Shown here: positions 21,402 through 34,044 of the stretch, one piece after another
How the letters are laid out: the number at the start of each line of letters is the position of its first letter
Position numbering within the stretch: the first letter of the stretch is position 1
DNA from: Rhododendron vialii
Taxonomy: Eukaryota; Streptophyta; Magnoliopsida; Ericales; Ericaceae
Assembly: GCF_030253575.1 (NCBI RefSeq)
Contig: NC_080562.1
Coordinates: 41,145,852 to 41,209,851 of the forward strand
DNA: 64,000 nucleotides
Direction of reading: 5' to 3'
Made by a program: the position numbers and the translations under genes
Notes under the pieces: generated by a model
Seen by the model: the letters and a program-made list of their open reading frames with translations, nothing else
Told to the model about the DNA's origin: nothing
The model's database searches: none

Positions 21402-21623
21402 CTCCCTCCATCTCAAGAAGATTATTTATTTCACTATTTTGACCTCTAAAAAAATTATCCAGATTTCTGTAATAATGTATAAATTTTTTGTGGTTTTAAA
21501 AAATATATATAATAAAATTAAATGAAATTTATCAAATAAAATTTACATTACACATGGAAAATATAAATAACTTTATAAGAGATTCTAATAGTGAAAAGAT
21601 ACATTCTGCTGGGATGGAAGGAG
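21402..21623. mobile_element. Stowaway MITE (Tc1/mariner)
   Basis: The element starts CTCCCTCCATCTCAAGAAG and ends ctgggatggaaggag, the classic Stowaway inverted ends, and is flanked by TA on both sides (21400-21401 and 21624-21625). It is 222 bp long and non-coding. Confidence 0.85.
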
Positions 21624-21660
21624 TAAAAAATGAAAACAACCAAAAAAAACGTTTTTATTA

Positions 21661-22730
21661 GGCCATCCACAGTGGTATAATCAAAAATGGATAACCAAAA
21701 GTTGACACATCAGCTTTTGATTATTCACTTAAGAGGTTGCTAAGCTTAACAATGTTGAGGTTCACAATGGTCACTTCTAATCCATAACCAAAATAAGGGG
21801 TCCATTACAATTTCACACAATCTCTCTCTTCCCCTTTGTTTTCCGTTATCACTTCCCTCCATTACATTTTTTTTTTGGGCAAAAATATATCAAACATGTG
21901 GTGTTCTTCCTAGTGTTATCTATCAAAACAACACCAAAACTTTTTTTTCCTTCCTATTCATGTAGCTTATATCACAAATCCACTACTTTCTTAATTTTTA
22001 AAAAAAATCAGATGAGTTCTTGAATTTGAAAAATAATGCAAGATTCTTTTTTTTTTTTTTTTGCAAAGTTCTTCATTTACTCAACCATAGATGAAGGAAC
22101 CAAAAAAGAATAACTACTTTTTAGTCGAAAAAATCATTTTTTTTTTGTTGCTAAAAAGTGATTATTTCTCAAAATAATTGGGTAAAAGTAAAAAAAAAAA
22201 TTACTTTTCCGATTCCTTTTGTCAAGACGAATCAATAACCCATAAAAATTTGATGCAAAACTAACAAATGCGAAAAAAATTCAAATAAAAACAATTTTCA
22301 GATTTAAGTTAAGTTCATAAAAATGCAGCCTAAAATAGAAACGGAAAAGAAGAGTGAAATACCCTAATTCAACAACGATGGGTTAAATTGTAGATGATCG
22401 AGAAATATGAGTTTCACTTTTAGAGGAAAAGAAAGAGAAACGTTTGTGGTTGAAGTAAAGAAGATATAAAACAGGTGAAAAAGAGAAGAAGAAGAAAATA
22501 CTAATTGAAATACGCGTGTATATAATTTTGGAACCAGTTAACTTATGTGGTGTGGGGTTCACAAATTTTGATTATTGAAAAAGGTTGCTAGTTTTGGTTA
22601 TCCAAAGCCCAAAATTTGATTATTTCTAAGGATGTTGTTAAGTTTGATTATACCATTGTGAGCCATTTTTTGCATCAATATTGTTAACTTTAACAACAAT
22701 TGGCTTTTGATTATACCATTGTAGATGGCC
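21661..22730. mobile_element. Large PIF/Harbinger-type MITE, 1.07 kb
   Basis: The left end is GGCCATCCACAGTGGTATAA and the right end ttataccattgtagatggcc, an inverted repeat of about 25 bp that carries on as a looser one. TTA flanks both ends (21658-21660 and 22731-22733), the 3-bp duplication of PIF/Harbinger. The interior has no transposase. A second copy of the same family lies in the opposite orientation at 43529-44620. Non-coding, AT-rich. Confidence 0.88.
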
Positions 22731-22767
22731 TTAAATGAGTAAACTTCTTTTTTTTTTTTTTTTCAGA

Positions 22768-22770
<3 letters not shown>

Positions 22771-22826
<56 letters not shown>
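22771..22826. repeat. (AG)n microsatellite upstream of the galactosyltransferase gene
   Basis: A pure AG tract of about 28 units, preceded by a T run, lies 415 bases upstream of the ATG at 23241; a second, shorter GA-rich stretch follows near 23085-23107. Confidence 0.9.
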
Positions 22827-22828
<2 letters not shown>

Positions 22829-23240
22829 AACTTTTGACATGTGAACCGACAATTCTGATACTGGCAGCTTGCGAAGGGGTAGTTTAGTAAATTAGTTAAT
22901 TGGTCAGTGTCCTGATTTCTGAGTGCAAAGTTCTTGTTCCAGTTCCAGTTGGTGTAGGTGGTGGTGGGTGGTGGGTCTTTCTCAGATCAAATTCTTTCAA
23001 CAGACCATCTCCTCTAAAGGCTCTAACAATCTTCTTTCCCACCCTCCATATGTAGATTTAGAGAGAGAAAGTCCATAACATTCTGAGAGAGACAGAGAGA
23101 GAGAGAGGATTAATTGATAAAGGTGGTTTCTTTTCTGCCGGTATTCTTGTTATTTGCTATTGGGGTCATAGCTAGACATGGGTAATGGGTTCTTCACTTT
23201 AGTTTTACGATACTGATTGGTTTAAGAGAAGAAGAGCACA

Positions 23241-26200
23241 ATGTCTTTGAAGAGCAGAGGAGCTGATTCAACTTCAAAGAGTGTTTTGTCTAGAAAGTTG
23301 ACTCCTTTTCTATGCATTGGATGCTTCCTTGCTGGGATGCTCTTCACCGACAGGTTAGCTGTGATCTCTAAGTTTATACTAACTGATTGAATTGATTTCA
23401 ATTTGTTTGTCGGATTCTGATAAGTTCAATTTGATGAATTGGGTATTATTCGTTTCCTCGAAATTTTGATTCTTTGTTTCGAATTCCTGAATCTTGATTT
23501 CAGTCGAGGGTTTGATCCAGTGGCATTAATTTTGTTTTCCTTTTTGCCCCAATATCATGAGAATTATAAGAAGTAGCCAAGCCCAGAAAACATCAACCCA
23601 AGAAGTAGCCCTATAATGGGAAGATTTGACTTCATGGACGGAAATGATATTGGCACTCCAAAAATTGATGCAGGCACTCCAAAATCAGTGTAACTCCAAA
23701 GCCACTTTTCTTTGTTTTTTGGAGTGTTTGCATCAATTTTTGGAGTGCCAATATCATTTCCCAAAAAAATATATCAATGCTTCCTTCGGCAAGATTTTGT
23801 GGAAACTTTATATCCAACTCAAAATCAATTGGCAATGAGTATGAGCGGAGAGGTCCCAACATTATATTAAGTGATCACCTATTCCACTCCCAAGTAATGT
23901 GTGACTATATTTCCTTTACAGATTTGACCACCGACCTCTGAAAAGAGAGTGTAGAAGTTTGGCCAACTAAGCTAGCTCAAGTTGGTTAAATGGGATTAAT
24001 TGATAAAGGTTGTTTTTGCAATCCTTGTTATTTGCAGTTGTTGTCACTGATCAAATAAGAAAATGTTGTTATGGGCGGAACGTGAAAAAGGATTACCAAA
24101 TTATGAGTTACTCGAAGTTACCTTTTGCAGGTTTGAATTATGTTTTGATTCGTATACCACCTTAATTTAGGGGCCTTATTAGCGACCCATCATTCTTTCC
24201 TAAGCTATCAGAGTCCAATCGAAGCTCTACTTGAAAGAAGGATCAAGGAAACATTCTCATAATCACCGTCTCTTTGGACATGTGCTTTTCTAATGAGTTA
24301 CAATTTTCTGTCTTAGGACTCGCGTTTAAGAAATTTGAAATTGCAGTGGCCAGATAATATGAAAAGGGAGCTTGTAGTCTAGCACTTTATATTTAGGAAT
24401 AGATCATGAAGTGATCTTTATGTGGAGCACGAAGCTAAGAGCTCTAACAGAGATTCTTAGCATCTATTGTGAAAGAAGTACGAAAGGATTTGTTGCTTGA
24501 TGATAAATAAAGCAATGTTCCCTATTTCTTCTTTTGTTGCATGGAGGTGCAGCATCCTGCATGTATACTAATCAAGATGTTTTGGTATTAGGATGTGGGC
24601 AGTGCCAGAAGCTAAAGTCACACGAAGGAGAATGGGGATTGAAGATGAAAGGGTAAACTCAGATGAAGGTTTATCTAATTCGCTTATTTAATTTAAGATT
24701 TTAAAAATATTTGGATAGTCCAAAGTCTCTATAGTAGCTCTCGCTCTTCCTGTAGAAAAACCTACATAGATACTATTCCGCGGCAGGAATGTAACTTTCC
24801 ATAAATTTCCAATTGGTCACTCACCAAATGAACTTTGCTTGTGGAATAATCGAGAACCTTGAGGCCAATGCCTACAAACTTGTCCTCCCTTTTCTGCTGG
24901 AAAAAAAAGAGAGCGGATTTTCAGGCACAAAAACCTAAATTCATGACAAATTTGAATCATTAACTATTGACTGCTGACTGTTAATTCATGAGCAACACCA
25001 CAAATTCCATTCTTGAAGGGTTTTGGTCACTAAGAAATTTATCTCCACTTCCCACAGGGAGGGTTGATGATATTGTGATGTCAGAGAAACATTTCTCTTA
25101 GTTACTAACTCTTCCACTTTCTAATTTAGAGTTTAACTAGGATTTTAACCTGATTTTCATTTTTGTGATTTCAGCAGAACGTTGAAAAGAAAGAGTCAAA
25201 GGAAATACTTGGGGGAGTTTCGAGGAGACAAGATGCCATACAGTAAGCTAACTACGGTTCATGATAGCTGGGGTTCGCTGAGGTTAAGAGTACTTTAGGT
25301 TATCCGTTGACACGATTGATAAAATTGTGCGGATGTATGGCATGCAGAACACTTGATAAAACAATTTCAAATTTGGAGATGGAATTAGCTGCTGCAAGGG
25401 CTGCACAGGATCTTATCCTTAGTGGTTCTCCCATATCCGGTGACTTGGGGATTTATGAACCTGATAGGAAAAGAAAATATCTAATGGTCATAGGTATTAA
25501 CACTGCTTTTAGCAGCCGGAAGAGAAGAGACTCAGTCCGTGCTAGTTGGATGCCACAAGGTTCGTGAATTCCCTGAATTTTTCGTTGTAGTTTTTTCTTT
25601 TCCTTTGTAGAGTCAATTCATGAGTACTTTTGAATCTTGTATTCAAATCAGGTGACAAACTGAAGAAACTCGAGAAAGAAAAGGGTATCGTAATTCGGTT
25701 TGTAATAGGTCACAGGTAGGTGAAGGGGAAAATCCAAAACCGATCTTGATATATAAGTAAATCAATCTCTTACATGTATTCCTGTTTATGGCTTTAAAAG
25801 TCAAAACTTCTGTTTAACGAATGCTCTTTGCCCAAGAAGGCTCGAATCTAATAATTGTTATCTTGCCTTGTCTAGTACTGCATGGGCGTGGTCCTCAACT
25901 TTAGTTGAATAGTCCTCTTTTTATTGACAAAATACAGGTTTTAATGTGGGTTTGCAACAATCTTGGTGTCATTTCCATCTCATCGTGGCTCATTGCACAA
26001 AGCTTTTTCAAATTAATAGCAATACTTTTTTGACTTAATTGCGGCCTAAAACAGTAGTTTGGGCTTATTGTCATATTAAATGCGTAAAACCACATTCTGA
26101 AGAGAACTTCTTTGAGTAGAGCTATTAGTTATTCTTACCTTATTTTTTATCGTGCAAAGTTGAAGATGTTTAACCTACCTTGGGTGACATGATATGACGA

Positions 26201-28716
26201 GTAAACGGAATACTTCAAATTTGCTTGCTTTGGGACGACCAGACCAGTCACAGGGCAACACAGTTTCATTCAATTTGAGAAGTAAAATGAATCTTAGTCT
26301 GTCTTGCCTTTTGACATATGGGGGGAAACTGGTGTAAAACTTTACACCATATTAAGAAATGAAGATACTGTATCTGCTCAAATTGGGAAAGTAAGGGTAA
26401 ACTTTAGACAACAAACTTTTGGAGAAATGGAATCTTTTGGCTGATGTCTTTATTATGTCTATAGCAACTTATGATGGATTATCTAATGTGATGTCTAATT
26501 TGGCTTTGTTTCCTTTTGGCCATTTGGTTGCTAGTGCTTCATCAGGTGGTATTCTTGATAGAACTATTGAAGCAGAAGACAAGAAGCACGGTGATTTATT
26601 GAGGCTGGTACTGCCATTCTGTCTTGCTTCTATCAGTTATTTACCCCATCTATCAGACCCAATAACAACAATCTGGACTGTATACCACCTAACTACACTC
26701 ACCATCTCTCACAGTAAAGCCTCATTGCACTTACAGACACCCACATGGGACTTTAACCCACAGTGCAGCAGCATTGAGCTCATATATGTTAATCAAGAGA
26801 AAGGAATTGATTAGTCATAACCTCTTATGTTAATATAATTTTAATAGGATCATGTCGAAGGGTACCTCGAACTGTCAGGCAAGACAAAGAAGTATTTTGC
26901 TACGGCTGTAGCTTTGTGGGATGCGGAGTTCTACGTCAAAGTTGATGATGACGTTCATGTAAATATAGGTAAAAGATGCAGATGTTAACTTTCTTGCATG
27001 GTGGAATGTGTATTTTACCTATACTATCTTATTTTAGGTAAAATGTAGCTATGGCTAAAACGTGAAGTTTATGAATTCCAGTGATTATTTGGTCTGGAAA
27101 AAACAGCCTAAAACTTCACTTGTATTCTTGTATGGTCTGTATGTACATATTTAGACATATGCCATTCATATTTTATGCAACATGAACTACTCACTCATGT
27201 GGTTGTACTGAGATGGCTGCCCAGAATTCCCCAGCAGATTATTCCATTGAATTACTGTGCTTAGAGCTTAAAAGTATTGTTTTTATAGTATCAAGGCAAC
27301 CTAATTTGAGCTATGCATCATGCTATTGTCTAAGATCGTGATAATAAATCCTCTCATATCGTTTTGGTATTTCAGGGATTTTTGGGGTTAATTTCTCATT
27401 TTTATTTTCCATCCCTTTTTTATGCTGACTTCATTCATACAACTACAGCTACACTAGGATCAACTTTAGTGAGGCATCGTTTGAAACCCCGGGTGTATAT
27501 TGGATGCATGAAATCTGGTCCAGTCCTTGCTCACAAGTAAGCTAAAATTTTCGGCAATAATGCTCACAGCAGAAAATTCAGAAATTGCTCCTCCAGTTGT
27601 GTGTCCTGTCATCCTTATTTGTACTTTGCCTTTTTTAAACAGGGGAGCAAGATATCATGAACCTGAGTACTGGAAATTTGGTGCGGATGGAAACAAGTAT
27701 TTTCGTCATGCTACTGGGCAGCTATATGCTATTTCAAAAGATTTGGCTACTTATATATCAATCAACCAGTAAGTTATCCGTAAACTTGGAAAAAGTGTCT
27801 CAGGGTTTGTTTTATTGATCATCTCCAACATCTTCTCACTCTTGACTGTAATGGTCATACCAGACATGCTCTCCATAAGTATGCTAATGAGGATGTCTCC
27901 GTGGGATCTTGGTTTATTGGATTGGATGTGAAGCATATAGATGACCGGAGATTATGTTGCGGAACCCCACCTGGTAATGACATGCATTTTCATCTGAGTA
28001 ATCCCGCCTAACTTCTAAGAATTATTGTGTCAACTTTTGCACTATTTTCCTTCCCTGTTTCTGTTTTTGGAAAACACAAGAAACTCACTAAGCAAATAGT
28101 TACCAAAACTTTTCCAGCAAAATTTCCTGAAAACAACTCACTTTTTAGTAAAAACACCAAAGATATGTTTTTAAAATTTCAAAAAATATATATATTCACA
28201 CAATTGAAAATGTCAATGTGTTTGAATCTTCATTATTTTTGGTTCCCAAACACTGAAAAAAAAAACTCCCTCCCAACAGGCCCTCAATTGGCTATAGAAG
28301 CAGTTTGTTAGAGTTCGGTTCAATGAATCAAGTATTTGGCTGGACATGATTTGAATGAGAATAACCAAAATCAAGGTCTATTAGGCTGCCTGAGGGGCGT
28401 TTTGGCGGATAAAAAAAAAAGGTCTATTAGGCTATTCCCGCCCCTTTTTTTTTTTTTATGAATCTATGACAAATTACCATATTTTTCTATTCAGAAGAGA
28501 AGGAAGTAATGAACTTCTTAGAATCTGAAAAATCTAAGGGCTGTAGTGATGTGAATTGTTACCGCAGATTGTGAGTGGAAAGCTCAGGCAGGCAAAATCT
28601 GCGTTGCTTCCTTTGATTGGAGCTGCAGTGGGATTTGCAAGTCCACTGAGAAGATCAAGGAGGTTCACCGACGGTGTGGGGAGGGCGATAATGCTCTGTG
28701 GAGTACAGTTTTCTGA
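23241..28716 (+). CDS. Beta-1,3-galactosyltransferase, GT31 family, Golgi (B3GALT type)
   Basis: Eleven exons sum to 1185 nt (394 residues): 23241-23353, 24592-24652, 25175-25242, 25348-25559, 25652-25715, 26535-26607, 26848-26968, 27449-27536, 27643-27768, 27864-27973, 28568-28716. All junctions are GT-AG and keep phase. The product is a type II Golgi protein: a short cytosolic N-terminus ([14 protein letters not shown]), a signal anchor (about residues 20-37, [14 protein letters not shown]), a DUF4094 stem with [20 protein letters not shown], then the GT31 domain with [37 protein letters not shown], the metal-binding DDD (230-232) in [10 protein letters not shown], and [17 protein letters not shown]. 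The Cys-rich C-terminal block ([20 protein letters not shown]) is complete. Members transfer galactose in beta-1,3 linkage to arabinogalactan-protein or N-glycan acceptors; the N-terminus is closest to Arabidopsis B3GALT2-4. Exon 2 and exon 3 borders are the least certain. Confidence 0.93.
23640..23761. repeat. Small MITE with perfect 33-bp inverted repeats in intron 1
   Basis: Left arm 23640-23672 (starting GGAAATGATATTGGCACTCC) and right arm 23729-23761 are perfect inverted copies over 33 bases. The 56-base middle carries further inverted pieces of the same motif. The element lies in intron 1 of the galactosyltransferase gene. No target duplication was identified. Perfect arms suggest a young insertion. 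Confidence 0.85.
28373..28433 (+). mobile_element. Tiny retroposed fragment with 15-bp target duplication
   Basis: The 15-mer AAGGTCTATTAGGCT occurs at 28373-28387 and again at 28419-28433. Between them is a 31-base insert starting gcctgaggggcg and ending in an A run. This is the signature of target-primed insertion of a severely 5'-truncated retroposon, within intron 10 of the galactosyltransferase gene. Confidence 0.75.
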
Positions 28717-29396
28717 TGAGCAATTCATGTCTTCAAGCCTCTCGTGGAAGCACGTAGATACACGAGTGAGCTTGTATTACGGTAATTAGGTAGAGAATTG
28801 TATGTAACAACAAACTCTAATATGTAATAGAGACTAGGGAGGGGATGCTGGTGTGGGATTCTTCTCCATTTTAGGCAAGGAGAGCAAGAGCTTAGCAGTA
28901 AGCCAGTAACAAAGTAAATTAACAAGACTGTAACTAACATTCTTTAGATTCTTAAATGCTGTCTATATGATTTCTTGGAAATGATGCCTTAGCCTATATG
29001 AGCACTTGGGTATTATAATGAGGGCTGGTTCTTGGTTAAGCATTTGATGGTTTTCCTTTGTGAGTGGACTTGTTTTTGAAACTTTGATTAGTTTTATTTC
29101 TTTTTCATGATTGCAATGGAGACAGTGACAATGGCCCAATTTGTTAGGGTCTTTTTGCTTCTAGCTGAAGCTAATAGGTAATCAGAAAATCTAGCTTCTG
29201 GTCATTCAATTGTTTGTGACTGCATTTCAGCTGGCCTTGAATGGATTTAGTTTCTTTGTTGACGGATTTGTTGTGTGTGATGGTATACAGAAAGTGAGAA
29301 AAGATAACAGAACAATCACGTAAGAACACGATGAATTGCGTGATTTGGTGCAAAACTTACTTCCACCGGCAATCAGCATTTGAATTTTACAATGAG

Positions 29397-29557
29397 GGTG
29401 TGTTTCCGCTAAACCAAATAAACTACAAGCTAATGACAAGAGTCATAATATGTTTCTGCTTAATACTATTTCAGTTGATGTATATGAGGATAATGACTTG
29501 CCTAAAAATCTGTAAAAACATGAATTTTAGTATAATTAGTTTAGCGGAAATGCATCC
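29397..29557. mobile_element. Probable MITE, 161 bp
   Basis: The left end GGTGTGTTTCCGCTAAACC and the right end, read on the other strand as GGATGCATTTCCGCTAAAC, form an inverted repeat of about 19 bp with three mismatches. TGAG is present at both borders. Family not assigned. Confidence 0.6.
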
Positions 29558-31531
29558 TGAGTTGGCCATGTTCCGCAACTCCCAATATGCAATAAAAACA
29601 ACCTGATGAGACCAAACAAATAGCATTGGGTGTTGCATACGGGTTGTGATCAAGTTTCGAGACAAAGTTTGTGATTTCAGGTTTGAATTTGAGATAAGTC
29701 ACAATAGAACTTGTGTTTTTGACATAGGGAAGAAATTTTACAACAAAAACAGATCAGACATTTTCAATGGTCCCCAACACAATTGAAAATCTCTCTTTCA
29801 TATATATATATATATATATTTTTTAATTTTTTTTTTTTTTTGTTTTTTTTCAAGGTCGCTTCGGGGACATCCAATCCAAGAAAGTCGGTTTCATTCTATC
29901 ACCCGTGACTCATGGAAGTTTGCTTAAAAATATGACAATATTTTCAGATAAGATTTCTTTGTTTGTTTTCCTTTGAGTAGTGGTAGGGTTAGGAGAATGG
30001 CTAGCTGAATGTGACATGTCTTCATGAACTTAACTAGGAAACTAGGAATTGTATGATTTTGGAAGTTATAAACATGGTCTACCAAAAAGAGAAAAGGAAA
30101 CAAATAAAAAGATTAAGTTAAAAAAAAAACTTTAAATTCTTTAGTTTTATGTGGATGGTATTTGACTATTTGGTGTCAAATACTATAGACATTTCATAAG
30201 CTCACAAGTCCATCTAATAGTTCTGTAAAGTCACAAATTCACACAACCTAAAGCTTAGGGTATTCTATGAAAGTGCCTAAAATCCTAAATCTTATGAAAG
30301 TGCCTAAACCACTAAAACTTTATAATAAGAAAGTGCACTCTAAAATCCTAAAAAAACACCTAAACCCTAAAGTAACCTACGCTAGGGTAATCTACCCTAG
30401 CCTGGGGTACCCTATCCTATAATAACAAAAAATGCATCCTAAAATTTTATGAAAATGCCTAAACCTTAAGGTACCCTATCCTACTCCATGCTACCCTAAT
30501 ATGGACTTGAAATCTTACAAAATTAATAGGTGCACTTGTGGGCTTATGAAATTCACGTAATAGACCTAAGACTAATTTTGTAATAAATAAATATAATTTT
30601 TTTTTTTTTTGGTTACTTAGAGGAAAAGGAATACTATGAGTCATTTCTTTTTCAAATCAACAAATTCAGAACCTATAACATTCTTTTCAATGTTTTCATT
30701 TAGATGTTTGATTAAAAAGGATGCTCTGTAGTTGGGGGAAAAAAAAAATTTAAATGCAAGCTACCAAGAACTTACCCTTGTTGTACTGTTGATTTATTAC
30801 CCCCCATCTACCCGCCAAAACAGGAAAAAGAGAAAATCAATAAAGTGAGTTGCCCCTTGTGATTTATGGCCTCTGTTTTCCTAGTTGACACAAGGGCTAG
30901 TTAGGTCTTTGTAATTTTGTCTTATTTGGTTCTTTTGTTTAATTTACTTTTTCTGTGTCTTGCTCCTAAGCAAAACAAGCTTCTGGTTAAATGTAAATAA
31001 CGGCAAGAGGGTGAAATCTTTCAATATACGTATTTTATTACCACGTACGTACATGTATTTCAACATACTTTTTACATCTCAACCGCCATGTAATGAGCAT
31101 TTTTCAAATCAGTACCGTGCAATTTGAGTTCTTGAAAGGACAGGATATCTGTCAAAAATAACCCTAACTTTTTAAAATTCAAGGAGTGATGAGTATGCAC
31201 GTTTACAAATATTGGAGTTGTTCTAGATTTCTAGGGTTTTAGGAGAAAAAGCCACGTGGAATCAATCATGCCCACATCTCTTTAGAAAACAAGCAGATCA
31301 AGTGATCAACCAACCTAAAGCATGATTACTAGTCTGAAAAAAGCAAAGCCCACTACTTCTCACTCTTCCCACTACAACCAAGGCTCCAAGTAGTGCATAG
31401 ACAAGTCTCTTTTCAAAAGCATTCTTTTCCAAACAACTTTCCCATATCTTCTCTTCATCCTTTTCCCCTTTTTTCCTGTTGTACCTCTGTTTGCTTCACA
31501 TTGTATCTGGGTTCTGTTTGGTTTTCAAAAA
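29558..31531. other. Intergenic DNA with a CCTAAA-rich patch
   Basis: There is no gene. A TA microsatellite lies at about 29802-29819. From about 30240 to 30490 the sequence is built of degenerate cctaaa/cctaaaccctaaa and gaaagtgcctaaa units, a low-complexity patch that recalls plant telomere repeats but is far from an uninterrupted array. The last 150 bases are probably promoter and leader of the CASP-like gene. Confidence 0.45.
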
Positions 31532-33175
31532 ATGAGAGGTTTTGGAGAAAATATACCCACCCTCAAGCTCCTGGATTTCTCTCTAAGGTTGTTTGTGATT
31601 CCTCTGAGCGTTGCTTCCATTTGGTTAACTGTGACCAATCAGCAGGATAACAGCACTTATGGGAAGCTGGGTTTCAGCAATCTCAAAAGCCTCAGGTAAG
31701 AAAAAAGATAAGTTCTTTAACTTCTATTTTCAAGATTTTTGTCCATTCTTTCTTGGTTATGAGTGAATGGTTATTTTTTTTCTTTTACAGATACATGGTG
31801 TGCATCAGTGCCATTTCTGCTGGGTATGCTCTTGTTGCTGCTGTCTCCTCTTGGGTCAAATGCTTAGTGACTAAAGCATGGGTTTTCTTTGTTTCTGACC
31901 AGGTTTTTCCCCTTTGTACCTTTCTTGTGTTCTACCAATTCTCATATGTTTGATGGGAGTGCTTAATTTAGGCTGTGTTTGAATCGTGAATTTGTGGAGG
32001 AACTATTCAAGAGAAGAAAAACTCCTCCACAAATCATGATCCAAACAAAACCCGTGTTTCCTTTTTCTCTGGGTTTAATTGTTGATTATCACCTTGTCAA
32101 TCAAGTCCAAACTTGGCCGGTGAAGTTTGGTGCTCTTGACTTTGCTGTCCCACCAATCTAATGGATGAGATAGATTAACAGTCACTTTTGGATGGAGGGA
32201 TTTCATAAGAAAAGAAAAAAAAGTGTTATGATTTCTAGTCAAATCACTCATTAAATTTAATATTTTGATGAGAAATTGAGAGAAAGTACAAAAAGGGTGA
32301 GATTTGGCACGAAAGAGTACTCCCTTTTCTTATCTCACCATCAAAGGGGCTGCAGCCTGTAACAGTGTAAGGTTGTTTTTGATTCAGTTTGTGTAGAATT
32401 CGGAGGAAAAGAAAACACAAGAAACTTACTCAAAAGTATCTAATATTTCCCCCATATTTTTCTATTTTCTTGTTTTCTCCACAAATCCAAAACTGTTCAA
32501 ATCGAAAAGAGTTCAACTTCTCCCCAATCTAGATATGGACTGGAGAATCCAGCCAAAGCACCTGAATTTTTTCACGAGTATTTTTACTAGTCAAAGATTC
32601 ATACTTTTACCTATTGACCGATTGGGGCAGATTTTGTTGCTCTGGATCCAATAATGAGTTTTTGAGTTTTTTTTTCCCCCCATTAATGATAGCGTGATCT
32701 ATCAACTCAAACCTGATACTTCTACCACGGACCTCAAACTTGCCCCGAAAAAAAAAAAAAAAATGTACCGACGCGGCATAATCTCGCGCTCGGGCAGGAC
32801 ATTTCTGTTGATCGAAAACTCGAACACAACCCGGCTATTAACCATAATGTTATCCATACCATTCTTTTTTCCTTTCTCTAATGAAACACGTCTTCACATG
32901 GGGGGCGTTTTGGTCAGGTTGTGGCTTACTTACTCGTCACATCAGGGGCAGCAGTGATGGAGATTCTATACTTGGCTTATAAAGGTGATAGAATAGTCAC
33001 ATGGAGTGAAGCCTGCAGTTCCTATGGAAGCTTCTGCAGTAGATTGATTGTAGCTTTGGTTCTCCATGCCTTGGCCCTTTGCTGTTTCTTTGTTTTAGCT
33101 GTGATCTCAGCTTACAGGGTTTTCAGCATGTTTGAGCCTCCTCTTCCTTCCAAAGAGGCTGAAGAACAAACTTGA
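31532..33175 (+). CDS. CASP-like protein, four-span membrane protein (CASPL2 type)
   Basis: Three exons, 31532-31695, 31791-31902 and 32918-33175, sum to 534 nt (177 residues) with GT-AG introns in phase. The protein has the CASP/MARVEL-like layout of four membrane spans: about residues 16-33 ([17 protein letters not shown]), 56-80 ([20 protein letters not shown]), 93-112 ([20 protein letters not shown]) and 138-163 ([22 protein letters not shown]). The family Arg in span 1 and Asp at the start of span 3 (VSDQVVAYL) are present, and the second loop carries the two Cys of [18 protein letters not shown]-like proteins are plasma-membrane scaffolds; the CASPs proper build the Casparian strip, while CASPLs have broader, mostly undefined roles. 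Sequence is closest in memory to CASPL2D1. The 1-kb second intron carries a hairpin repeat. Confidence 0.92.
31971..32053. repeat. Hairpin repeat in CASP-like intron 2
   Basis: The left arm ggctgtgtttgaatcgtgaa(tttgtggagg) pairs with the right arm (cctccacaaa)tcatgatccaaacaaaaccc with a few mismatches. It looks like a very small MITE. A related, looser pattern appears further along the intron near 32400-32500. Confidence 0.6.
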
Positions 33176-33891
33176 GACATTTACTCCCTTTTTTTTTTAT
33201 CCTACTACATGGGTTATGGGTATTCTTCTGTGGTGGGTAGGTGCTCTATTGCCTCAGTCCAATGAGAAAAATGTCTTCTTTTTCTCTCTTTTGTCTCATT
33301 TCTTTTTTTGACTGTCATAATGTGAAAAATGTTATGTAATACAGTAGTTTTCTGATTTTTGTGCAAAGAATGTGAATTGGTTACTTGTTGCAGCCCTATT
33401 GTGCACCCAACTCTATTTCTAACACATTGTTCAAAAGTTGAAGGTTTTTCCCTCTAGGAAAAAGAATAGGTGGTCTGTCCATGCCCCATTTCACCGGACC
33501 CAGGGATGCTGCCTGCCGAGCAGTGTCAAGAGCCGATCTGGCCGTGCATCTCGGTACGGACGATTTGGATTGAATCTAAAAAAAATCTAAGCCGTCGATT
33601 GCTCGACAAAAATCCGAGCCATCAATTGCCGAGATGAACAGTCATATGGGGTGCTCGGCACCGCTGCCAAGCACTCCCATTCCCATTTCACCTACCACAA
33701 CATTACACTCTTCCATCAAAGTGGGAAAAAAGCGTCCAAGAATCCCCTAAAACAACCTTGCACAATCCAACCTGGGAGGCCCACATCCTTCTTTGGTTTG
33801 AGGTCTCAAAATCTCTAGACATGGTCTTTAATAAAATTTCTTTATCTCTCTTCACTCATTACTTTCAAAAACCATCCTCAAAATCCAAACT
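33176..33891. other. 3' UTR of the CASP-like gene and a dispersed repeat
   Basis: The first 200 bases are a T-rich probable 3' UTR. About 33480-33690 contains gccgtcgattgctcga, gagccatcaattgccgag and ggtgctcggcaccgctgcc, members of the same dispersed repeat family as 18110-18400 and 20390-20510. No gene is present. Confidence 0.45.
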
Positions 33892-34044
33892 AGAATTCGA
33901 AAGTTCAAGTTGTAGTTCCTTTTGAGGCGTTATTACTGTCCAACTCTCTGTTGGATGGTCTTGCTTTCTTTGTCCTTTTTGTGTTTTTTCCCTCGATGTA
34001 CCCTTTCGAGTAATAAAAAATTTTCGTTTGCCGAGCAAAAAAAA
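33892..34044 (+). mobile_element. 5'-truncated LINE (L1-type) 3' end
   Basis: The 12-mer AAAATCCAAACT lies at 33880-33891 and again at 34045-34056. The 153-base insert between them ends in gagtaataaaaaattttcg, tttgccgagc and a poly-A run, a 3' end common to plant L1 elements. This is a short, heavily truncated insertion. Confidence 0.8.

Noticed and set aside
26419-26814. Frame of 131 residues inside the galactosyltransferase gene
   Set aside because: It is exon 6 read through from intron 5 and on into intron 6.
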